Source: Pseudomonadales bacterium (lineage in GTDB: Bacteria > Pseudomonadota > Gammaproteobacteria > Pseudomonadales > Pseudohongiellaceae). From it: a stretch of 12,306 nucleotides of DNA. The translations under genes were made by a program, and so were the position numbers. Numbering within the stretch: the stretch's first letter is position 1; each line of letters starts with the position of its first letter. Positions 6,455 through 12,306 of the stretch are shown in pieces. Location of the stretch: assembly GCA_022360535.1 (NCBI GenBank), contig JAKSCP010000013.1, positions 1 through 12,306 of the forward strand, given 5' to 3'. The notes beneath the pieces are model-generated. The model was not told where the DNA came from. It saw nothing but the letters and a program-made list of their open reading frames with translations, and did no database searches.

Positions 6455-6465
6455 AGTCCTCTCAA
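6437..6465 (-). promoter_or_regulatory. Candidate promoter of the HIT gene, overlapping the opposing promoter
   Basis: On the minus strand TTGAGA (complement of 6460-6465, 5 of 6 matches) and GATAAA (complement of 6437-6442, 4 of 6) stand exactly 17 bases apart. The element overlaps the plus-strand TATAAT, so the two transcription units may compete for RNA polymerase. Confidence 0.4.
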
Positions 6466-6482
6466 CTGGTAACATTGCTTAT

Positions 6483-7238
6483 ATGAGAGTTCTGGCCATC
6501 CTGATAGTGTTTTTGGCTGTTCCTGTCGCTGCGCAGGAAGAGTTGACCCGCTATGGATATCGCATAATCAACACCTATCCTCACGATATCCAGGCCTTTA
6601 CCCAGGGCCTGTTTTTTCATGACGGGTATTTGTATGAGGGGACTGGCAAGGAAGGCCGATCGAGCCTAAGCAAAGTCAATCTTGATGATGCTGGTGTGCT
6701 CATGTCCAAAGCATTGTCCAACCGTTATTTTGGTGAGGGCATCGAGTTGGTGGGTGAGAAGATTTATCAACTCACCTGGAAGTCCCATATGGTTTTTGTC
6801 TATGACAAAAACTCATTCGAACAGCTCGGCACCCATTACAATGCCACCGAAGGCTGGGGATTGGCCTATGACGGTGAGCAACTCATACTCAGCGATGGTA
6901 CTTCGCAACTGCAATTTATCGATCCGGAAAACTTTGTGCCTACACGCCGGGTTAATGTAACGCTCAATGGTAGCCCGATTAACAACCTGAACGAGTTGGA
7001 ATACATTGATGGCGAAGTGTGGGCTAATGTATGGCAGACTGATTTTATCGTGCGCATCGATCCTGACAGTGGCAATGTCAATTCATTGGTCGATCTGACC
7101 GGCCTGTCGGAGCAAACAGAGCTGGGTAGTTTCGAGGCGGTGTTGAATGGCATTGCCTGGGATTCGGAGCAGCAACGCCTGTTCGTGACAGGGAAACACT
7201 GGGCCAATTTGTTTGAAATAGAACTTATCGATCCCTGA
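6483..7238 (+). CDS. Glutaminyl-peptide cyclotransferase, exported (PF05096-type glutamine cyclotransferase)
   Basis: The product has 251 residues. Residues 1-17 are a signal peptide ending PVAA, probably cleaved just before QEE, so the enzyme should act in the periplasm. The rest is a five-bladed beta-propeller of the plant/bacterial type. Signature segments are FTQGL (39-43), YEGTGKEGRS (51-60), GEGIE (84-88), LTWK (97-100), EGWGLAYDG (123-131), NELE (150-153), WANVWQTD (160-167) and NGIAWD (212-217). The family turns an N-terminal glutamine of a peptide or protein into pyroglutamate with release of ammonia. The ATG at 6483 is preferred over the longer open frame from 6399 because it places the signal peptide at the N-terminus and lies just below the TATAAT box. 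It overlaps the next gene by one base (TGATG), so it heads a three-gene operon. Confidence 0.9.
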   Translation: MRVLAILIVFLAVPVAAQEELTRYGYRIINTYPHDIQAFTQGLFFHDGYLYEGTGKEGRSSLSKVNLDDAGVLMSKALSNRYFGEGIELVGEKIYQLTWKSHMVFVYDKNSFEQLGTHYNATEGWGLAYDGEQLILSDGTSQLQFIDPENFVPTRRVNVTLNGSPINNLNELEYIDGEVWANVWQTDFIVRIDPDSGNVNSLVDLTGLSEQTELGSFEAVLNGIAWDSEQQRLFVTGKHWANLFEIELIDP

Positions 7239-7669
7239 TGTGGTTGCAGAAACGCGTTTCACTCTCCCCAAAGCCCAGAGGCTTTCATCTCGTCACCGAT
7301 GAAGTGCTGGCTCAATGCCCCGAGCTGCGAGAAATCGAGGTTGGCCTCGCTCACTTCCTATTGCAACACACCTCTGCATCACTGAGTGTCAATGAGAATG
7401 CAGACAGTTCGGTACGGCGTGATATGGAATCCCATTTCAATGTGTTAGCGCCCGAACATGCCCCGTACTACGAACACACTTATGAAGGCGCGGACGATAT
7501 GCCTGCCCATATCAAATCAGGTTTATTGGGATGTGAGTTGACCCTGCCCATACATCAGGGACGATTGGAGCTGGGCACCTGGCAAGGACTGTATTTGGGG
7601 GAACATAGAGACCACGGCGGCTCTCGCTCCATTGTGGTTACCATTCAGGGTTCCGAGTCCGGGAGCTGA
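7238..7669 (+). CDS. YjbQ family protein (PF01894; 'secondary thiamine-phosphate synthase' family)
   Basis: The product has 143 residues, the full family length. It carries all the conserved blocks: HTSASLSVNEN (44-54), DDMPAHIK (86-93) and GTWQGLYLGEHRDHGGSR (113-130). The conserved histidines and acids suggest a metal-dependent active site. Members can weakly replace thiamine-phosphate synthase when overexpressed, which gave the family its name, but the true physiological reaction is not settled. No signal peptide is visible, so it should be cytoplasmic, unlike its two exported neighbours. It begins inside the stop of the cyclotransferase gene (TGATG) and ends two bases before the next start, so translation is tightly coupled. 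Confidence 0.93.
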   Translation: MWLQKRVSLSPKPRGFHLVTDEVLAQCPELREIEVGLAHFLLQHTSASLSVNENADSSVRRDMESHFNVLAPEHAPYYEHTYEGADDMPAHIKSGLLGCELTLPIHQGRLELGTWQGLYLGEHRDHGGSRSIVVTIQGSESGS

Positions 7670-7671
7670 TT

Positions 7672-8736
7672 GTGAATCGCAGATCGCAGCTGGCAAAACT
7701 ATGCATGCTCGGGGCGCTGTCTATTTTCCTGCTTTCCTGTGAGACAGTAGGTTATTACACCCAGGCTGCTCGCGGTCAGTTGTCCATCATGACCGGGCGC
7801 GAAGACATAGAGCGATTGTTGGCAGATGACAGCGTACCTGCCGAGTTGAAGGAAAAGCTTGAGCTGGTACTCGCAGTAAGGCAATTCGCCGAGTCCGAAA
7901 TGCAATTGCCGGTCGAAAACAACTATTCCACTTTTGTTGATGTCGGGAGAGAGCATGTGGTGTGGAATGTCTTTGCTGCTCCCGAATTTTCTACTGAAGC
8001 CATAAACTGGTGCTACCCGATTGCGGGTTGTGTGTCCTATCGAGGTTATTTCTCAGAAAGCGCGGCTTCCAATTATGCGCAACGGCTTACTGAAGAAGGC
8101 TATGATGTCTACACTGGCGGCGTGGATGCCTATTCTACTCTCGGTTGGTTCGATGATTCTCTGTTGAGTACTGTAATCAATCGACAGGACTATCAACTGG
8201 CGGGGTTAATCTTCCACGAGCTCGCCCATCAAGTATTGTATGTACAGGGTGACACGACTTTTAATGAGAGTTTCGCCACGGCGGTGGAAAGGGAGGGGGT
8301 GCGGCGCTGGCTCGAAAGCAACGGCCAGGAGGAATTTGTCGCTACCGCCGATTCCGCGCTGTCCCGCCAGCAAGAGTTCGTCGATTTGGTCATTGCCTGG
8401 CGTGAAAAGTTTACTGAACTCTATAGCAAAGACCTGGACGCAGGGGAAATGCGCAATCAGAAACAGAATTTGCAGAAGCAGATGCGTGCTGACTATGAAC
8501 AAGTAAAAGAAAGCTGGGATGGATATGCCGGTTATGATAGTTGGTTTGCGCGCTCCTTGAACAATGCACAGCTATCCACGGTGGCGTCTTACAATAGTCT
8601 GGTTCCCCATTTCAATGCGCTGCTGGCGACAGTTGAAGGAGATATGTCGGCGTTTTTTCAGAAGGTGAGAGAGATAGCCGTTTTGTCAGAAGAGCAACGA
8701 GCGCAACGCCTGAACGAGTTGTGCGAAGCCTGTTGA
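7672..8736 (+). CDS. Putative zinc aminopeptidase lipoprotein (PF10023 family)
   Basis: The product has 354 residues starting at GTG 7672, with GGGAG (7661-7665) six bases upstream as ribosome binding site. A lipoprotein signal ends in the lipobox LLSC, with Cys23 as the lipidated residue, so the protein should be anchored to an envelope membrane. The zinc-binding motif HELAHQ lies at 182-187 with catalytic Glu183, and Glu199 in FNESFAT is the probable third ligand. The family segments YYTQAARGQLSIM (28-40), NWCYPIAGCVSYRGYF and the AYSTLGWFDD block are all present. PF10023 proteins are annotated as putative aminopeptidases on the strength of this motif; direct biochemistry is scarce. Its place behind a glutaminyl cyclase suggests a shared role in handling peptide N-termini in the envelope. 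It converges on the TPR gene with 17 bases between the stops and no visible terminator. Confidence 0.9.
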   Translation: MNRRSQLAKLCMLGALSIFLLSCETVGYYTQAARGQLSIMTGREDIERLLADDSVPAELKEKLELVLAVRQFAESEMQLPVENNYSTFVDVGREHVVWNVFAAPEFSTEAINWCYPIAGCVSYRGYFSESAASNYAQRLTEEGYDVYTGGVDAYSTLGWFDDSLLSTVINRQDYQLAGLIFHELAHQVLYVQGDTTFNESFATAVEREGVRRWLESNGQEEFVATADSALSRQQEFVDLVIAWREKFTELYSKDLDAGEMRNQKQNLQKQMRADYEQVKESWDGYAGYDSWFARSLNNAQLSTVASYNSLVPHFNALLATVEGDMSAFFQKVREIAVLSEEQRAQRLNELCEAC

Positions 8737-8753
8737 ATTGGAATGGCGGCGGA

Positions 8754-9482
8754 CTAACGCTGTAATCGACGTTCGGTATTCTCAACCAGATCAGCGTAGA
8801 AATCTGACTCAGGGTCTTTGCTGGCGGCACTCCGATAGGCGTTTAAAGCTTCTTCCAATCTTCCTTCCTGTTCCAGAATGCGCCCCAGGCTACGATCAAA
8901 AAAGGCATTACCCGGCATAGCCGCGATACCGGCCTGATAAATCCGAATGGCTTCTTCCGCATGACCTGCATTGTTGTAAGTATTTGCCATGACATGCACT
9001 TGCGAATCATTGTCAGGATCCAGTGCAATCGCCCGAACATCATAGTCAATCGCAATTGAGTAGTTACCATCACCTCTTTCCAGCTGTCCGAGCGTCTGCA
9101 CTGCCGCGATCAGGCTGGCTGACGTGGATGTCTGCAGTTCGATGAAACGGGCGAGCAGCGGCTTGGCCTCATCGTAGCGCTCCAGGTAGTAGTAAGTATT
9201 GGCCAGGTTACGAATGGCATCTGAAAAGTTAGGGTCGGCACTTATGGCTTTCCGATATTCTTCAATGGCTTCATCGAATCGTTCCAGGTTGCTGTAGGTG
9301 TTCCCTCGGCGAAACATTTTGCGGGCCAGATCTGCATCGATCGTAGGGCCTTCCCGGGTGATGTCCAGCCCGCCATAGCGATCCAGAACAGCGCTGGAGC
9401 CATCCTGAGCCATCAATGGCAGAGATAAACCGGCAGTTGCCAATACTGTACTCAAGGCGAGTGTGGGAAATAATGCTTTCAT
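8754..9482 (-). CDS. Exported tetratricopeptide-repeat protein
   Basis: The product has 242 residues. A signal peptide ends at LPLMA (about residue 25), so the mature protein is periplasmic. Four to five TPR units follow. Clear ones lie at about 53-86 (ending AIEEYRKAISADPN) and 87-120. A degenerate unit covers 121-155, and two more run from about 158 to 225 (EEAIRIYQAGIAAMPGN; EEALNAYRSAASKDPES). TPR arrays are protein-binding scaffolds; nothing in the sequence names the partner. In gammaproteobacteria such proteins sometimes accompany ExbB/ExbD/TonB systems, but the ExbD gene here is 6 kb away, so a link is only speculation. The ATG has no Shine-Dalgarno site. An inverted repeat lies directly upstream, between it and the selD stop. 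Confidence 0.85.
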   Translation of the reverse strand: MKALFPTLALSTVLATAGLSLPLMAQDGSSAVLDRYGGLDITREGPTIDADLARKMFRRGNTYSNLERFDEAIEEYRKAISADPNFSDAIRNLANTYYYLERYDEAKPLLARFIELQTSTSASLIAAVQTLGQLERGDGNYSIAIDYDVRAIALDPDNDSQVHVMANTYNNAGHAEEAIRIYQAGIAAMPGNAFFDRSLGRILEQEGRLEEALNAYRSAASKDPESDFYADLVENTERRLQR

Positions 9483-9495
9483 CGAAATTAAACGG

Positions 9496-9552
9496 GTAGT
9501 GGCTGATGTGACTTCATCTGTGAATCCCGTCGGACTATACAGTAGCCACTAC
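9496..9552. repeat. 9-bp inverted repeat enclosing a candidate promoter before the TPR gene
   Basis: GTAGTGGCT (9496-9504) and AGCCACTAC (9544-9552) are exact reverse complements 39 bases apart. Between them, on the minus strand, TATAGT (complement of 9534-9539) is a reasonable -10 box, though no good -35 was found. If that promoter is used, only the arm nearer the gene is transcribed, so the pair would act as a DNA site. If transcription runs through from selD, the two arms can form a hairpin ending 13 bases before the TPR start codon. Confidence 0.5.
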
Positions 9553-9568
9553 GTAACATCCAGCAAGC

Positions 9569-11833
9569 TTAATCGATGCTTATAGTGCTTACCCCGTTTT
9601 CGAGGGGCTGAATGTCTCCGATGATGGCAGCCGCTGCATAGCCGGCTTCGTGCAGTGCGCTCAGGCAGGCCGTGGCGTTAGCCCTGGGCAGAGTAAGCAG
9701 GAGACCTCCTGCGGTCTGGGGATCAAATAGCAGTTCATAATTTGATGTTGTTGCATGTGCCTCATAATTGCTCAGGTGTTGCTGAACGAGTTTGTTGTCA
9801 TTGTGTAAAGAACTGAATATCTGTGCCTCGAGACAATCTGCCGCACCCGGAATCGCTGCAATCTTGTCCAGTTCTATTCGGGCACTGCACCCGCTGGCCT
9901 CGATTAATTCCAGGAGATGGCCGGCGAGTCCGAAGCCGGTGATGTCAGTACAGGCATTAGCGCCATGTGCCACTATTAATTGTGAGGCATCAGCATTGGA
10001 TTGCAGCATGCAGGCAAATGCCTGTTGCATCCAGGTATGCTTGGCCAGATGACGCATGTCGGCAGCCAGCAAGGTGCCGGTGCCCAGGGGTTTGGTAAGA
10101 ATTATCACATCATCGGCTTGTGCCTGGTCTTTGCTGAGGACTGTTTGATCTTCGGCAAAACCATTAACACACAGACCGAATTGTAACTCTTCGGATTCGG
10201 CAGAGTGGCCTCCCACCAGGGAACAACCCGCTGCATTTAATTCCTGAGCACAGCCCTGCATCACCTCACGTAATTGCTGGCGGCTATAGCGTTTGCTCGC
10301 GAAAGGCAGCCCTACAACAGCGAGAGCAGAATGGGGCTGGATGCCCATGGCATGGATATCACTCATGCAGTGGATGCTGGCAATACGGGCAAACAGCCAC
10401 GGATCGTTCACAAATGACTTCAGGTAGTCCACGCTTTGCAGCAGCAGACGGCCATCGGCAAGTTTAATCTGGGAAGCATCTTCGATACCGCCAGCAGTGT
10501 GCAGGATATCGGCGTGCTGTTGTAACTCAAGCTCGTTCAGTACATCGGATAACACATCCGATGAGAGCTTCGCGCCACAACCGGCACAGCGCATTGCGTG
10601 TTGCTTGAGCTGAGCTTCTGTTGCGCCGTCCACCAGGCCTTTTTCTATTTGTAATTCCGCTGGCATCTCCGGGAGCCGGGAAAACTTTTTCACGAAGCGC
10701 GAATCTATCTGATGCTTTAAGCGTCCCATGGTGCGCCCTTGCAGAAAGAGATCTCCCCTGGAAGCTATGGCTTTGCCATCGCCCATGCTCATGAGGGCCA
10801 GGGCCTGGCGCTGGGGAAAATAGGTCTGTAAGGATTTTTGCGTGGCGAAACGACGAAGATTGTTGGCGAGAACCTTGCCCTGGCGTACTGCGTACACTCC
10901 GGACTTGGGGCGAGCCTCATTGATAACTGTCGCGGCGTCACCTGCAGCGAACACAAAATCATGACTGGTAGTCTGCAGGGTGGGCGTGACACTTATAAAG
11001 CCATCGTCACTGCGTGCCAGGCCGCAATCGAATGGCCATTCAGGCAGACTGGCACCCGTGGCATAGACTATCGCGTCCGCAGCGACGCTGGCACCGCTGC
11101 TAAAAAGAACTTCACCCGCCTTGAATTCAACCACCAACTTGCCCAGCTGAAGCTCTATGTTCCTTCGTCGAAGCTCATCACTGGCAAACTGACGTACCTT
11201 GGAATTGTGCAGCGAGAGAATGTCCTCATCGGCACTGATGATGAGGATTTTCAATCTTTGGTCGCTGCTGATATCCAGTTCCAATTCTTTGGCGATTCGA
11301 TATTGAGTGGCGAAGGCTATTTCGACGCTGGCCGGACCGCCGCCCACGATGGCCATGGTGTAGTTGTTACCAGCAGCTAATCTATTGCGAATTTGTTCTC
11401 GCCATGTTTGCCATTGCGAAAGGAAGGTATCAATTGGTTTCACCGCCGTTGCGTGTTCTGCGGCGCCAGCAATACGCTCAGCGTTGGGTTTCGAGCCAAT
11501 ATTCAGGGACAGGATATCGAAAGGTATATCTGGTCTGCCTGCGAGCGTGATGCGTTTCCTGGTCAGGTCTATCTCGGTCACTTCGCTCTGGATAAGCCGG
11601 GCATTGGCAAATTGAGCCAGTGGGCGCAGGTCAATGTGCATGTCGGCGAAACTGATGTTGCCGGCAAGGTAGCCGGGAAGCGAACCGGAATAGGGGGTCA
11701 CGACATCTCTGCTAATCAGCGTGATGGTTAAGCCCGGCACTGGCCGCATGCCAAACTGACGCAATACGGCCAAATGGCTATGACCACCGCCAAGCAAGAC
11801 CAAATGTTTAACTGTAGGGCTAATTGCTTTCAT
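9569..11833 (-). CDS. selD: NDH-like FAD oxidoreductase fused to selenide, water dikinase (SelD)
   Basis: The product has 754 residues. Residues 8-400 are a pyridine-nucleotide/FAD oxidoreductase related to type II NADH dehydrogenases: GGGHSHL (15-21), a second nucleotide loop VGGGPASVE (163-171) and FAAGDAA (295-301). Residues 410-754 are a complete SelD: RCAGCGAK with catalytic Cys419 and Lys422, VDYLKSFVNDPW, SDIHAMGIQPH, GGHSAESEE (541-549) and DPQTAGGLLL (704-713). SelD makes selenophosphate from selenide and ATP for selenocysteine or 2-selenouridine. In E. coli the motif is GCGCK; here the second Cys is Ala421. Cys419 rather than selenocysteine occupies the active site. The flavoprotein half may supply reduced selenium, which is inference. 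I chose ATG 11833 because an earlier GTG at 11890 would overlap the MFS gene by 32 bases and add an unconserved-looking leader. No good ribosome binding site precedes either start. Confidence 0.92.
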   Translation of the reverse strand: MKAISPTVKHLVLLGGGHSHLAVLRQFGMRPVPGLTITLISRDVVTPYSGSLPGYLAGNISFADMHIDLRPLAQFANARLIQSEVTEIDLTRKRITLAGRPDIPFDILSLNIGSKPNAERIAGAAEHATAVKPIDTFLSQWQTWREQIRNRLAAGNNYTMAIVGGGPASVEIAFATQYRIAKELELDISSDQRLKILIISADEDILSLHNSKVRQFASDELRRRNIELQLGKLVVEFKAGEVLFSSGASVAADAIVYATGASLPEWPFDCGLARSDDGFISVTPTLQTTSHDFVFAAGDAATVINEARPKSGVYAVRQGKVLANNLRRFATQKSLQTYFPQRQALALMSMGDGKAIASRGDLFLQGRTMGRLKHQIDSRFVKKFSRLPEMPAELQIEKGLVDGATEAQLKQHAMRCAGCGAKLSSDVLSDVLNELELQQHADILHTAGGIEDASQIKLADGRLLLQSVDYLKSFVNDPWLFARIASIHCMSDIHAMGIQPHSALAVVGLPFASKRYSRQQLREVMQGCAQELNAAGCSLVGGHSAESEELQFGLCVNGFAEDQTVLSKDQAQADDVIILTKPLGTGTLLAADMRHLAKHTWMQQAFACMLQSNADASQLIVAHGANACTDITGFGLAGHLLELIEASGCSARIELDKIAAIPGAADCLEAQIFSSLHNDNKLVQQHLSNYEAHATTSNYELLFDPQTAGGLLLTLPRANATACLSALHEAGYAAAAIIGDIQPLENGVSTISID

Positions 11834-11858
11834 GGCTTGGCAAGCTGGAGAGTGCTGA

Positions 11859-12306
11859 CTATTCCGATGCTTGCAGCCCGGCCGCGGCACCCAGTCGAGT
11901 CTCTTGGCCCATGGTTGGATGGTCAGGGATGAGTTGTGAGAGTACTAACGATCCGCCCGCTATAGCTGCACCAATTAGAAACACAGCGCTGTGGTTAACC
12001 ACCCACACCAGTCCTAACATGGCTGGCAGCACAACTGCAGCAATATGGTTAATGGTGAAGCTAATGGAGGACGTGGCAGCGATGTCTGCTGGATCCGCTA
12101 TCTTCTGAAAATAGGTTTTAATGGCGATCGCCATGGCGAAGAACAGGTGATCCAGCAAGTAGAGCGCAATAGCGACCGCGATACTGTCGACGAAAGCATA
12201 ACTTATAACCACGATGATCAGGCCCACGTATTCAAGCGTTAGCGCACGTCGCTCACCAATTATGCTGATTAATGCTCCTATTTTTGGCGCCAGCCAAAAC
12301 GTCAAA
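11859..12306 (-). CDS. MFS transporter, C-terminal part
   Basis: The frame runs in from the window edge and stops at TAG (complement of 11859-11861), giving about the last 149 residues. Four or five hydrophobic helices are visible: around YVGLIIVVISYAFV, IAVAIALYLLDHLFFAMAI, INHIAAVVLPAMLGLVWVV and SAVFLIGAAIAGGSLVLSQL. They are separated by short loops such as KTYFQKIADPADIAATSS, and a hydrophilic tail ends in LQASE. This fits the last third of a 12-helix major facilitator. The substrate cannot be told. The stop is 25 bases before the SelD fusion on the same strand, so the two probably share a transcript. That raises the possibility of a selenium-related export or import role. Confidence 0.8.
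   Translation of the reverse strand, partial: LTFWLAPKIGALISIIGERRALTLEYVGLIIVVISYAFVDSIAVAIALYLLDHLFFAMAIAIKTYFQKIADPADIAATSSISFTINHIAAVVLPAMLGLVWVVNHSAVFLIGAAIAGGSLVLSQLIPDHPTMGQETRLGAAAGLQASE

Noticed and set aside
6399..6482. Upstream extension of the cyclotransferase frame by 28 residues
   Set aside because: It would cover the TATAAT promoter and bury the signal peptide inside the protein; ATG 6483 gives a proper secretion signal.
8737..8753. Terminator between the peptidase and TPR genes
   Set aside because: The 17-base gap holds no stem or T-run on either strand.
9569..10600. Possible selenocysteine codon in SelD
   Set aside because: The active-site position is an ordinary Cys codon (Cys419) and the reading frame has no internal TGA.
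10838..11380. 180-residue open frame on the plus strand inside the selD fusion gene
   Set aside because: The minus-strand protein here carries clear oxidoreductase motifs; the plus-strand translation has none and no ribosome binding site was seen.
11834..11890. Longer N-terminus of the SelD fusion from GTG 11890
   Set aside because: It overlaps the MFS coding end by 32 bases, adds a low-hydrophobicity leader without motifs, and lacks a ribosome binding site.
1..12306. Mobile element, CRISPR array, tRNA or defence island
   Set aside because: No transposase or integrase motifs, terminal repeats, spaced repeats or tRNA-like folds were seen; all large genes have housekeeping or metabolic families.

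Overview
The window looks like chromosomal DNA of a free-living, probably marine, gammaproteobacterium. This rests on the protein families and their sequence style (Nit1-type amidase, DUF445 protein, ExbD, PF10023 lipoprotein peptidase, NDH-SelD fusion), near-balanced GC and tight operons. No genus can be fixed from the sequence alone. There is no rRNA, tRNA, CRISPR array, insertion sequence or phage gene.

Left part (1-2904): the 3' end of a nitrilase-family amidase; a small DUF445 membrane protein with no ATG or GTG start; and, directly behind it, a remnant of a second DUF445 C-terminus that points to a lost tandem paralogue. A gene-free stretch of about 430 bases follows, with a perfect 9-bp palindrome and a 13-bp tandem repeat. 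It leads to a TetR-family regulator and then a stand-alone ExbD/TolR-like gene with its own promoter and a very strong terminator.

Middle (2953-6352): a two-gene operon encodes a class II aldolase fused to a short-chain dehydrogenase, followed five bases later by an MtnA-type methylthioribose-1-phosphate isomerase. Read together they spell a compact 'DHAP shunt'. In this pathway the isomerase makes a 5-substituted ribulose-1-phosphate, the aldolase splits it into DHAP and an aldehyde, and the fused dehydrogenase reduces (or oxidises) that aldehyde. A HIT/HinT hydrolase converges on this operon, and the two stop codons overlap.

Right-centre (6353-8736): face-to-face promoters serve the HIT gene and a three-gene operon. 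That operon encodes an exported glutaminyl-peptide cyclotransferase, a YjbQ-family enzyme and a PF10023 zinc-peptidase lipoprotein. The first and last act on peptide N-termini outside the cytoplasm.

Right end (8754-12306, minus strand): the 3' end of an MFS transporter, then a fused NDH-like flavoprotein/selenophosphate synthetase (SelD), then an exported TPR protein. The SelD fusion shows that the organism uses selenium. No selenoprotein, SelA/SelB or 2-selenouridine synthase lies in the window.

The best candidates for something new are the aldolase-dehydrogenase/MtnA operon, the NDH-SelD fusion next to a transporter, and the ghost of the second DUF445 gene.
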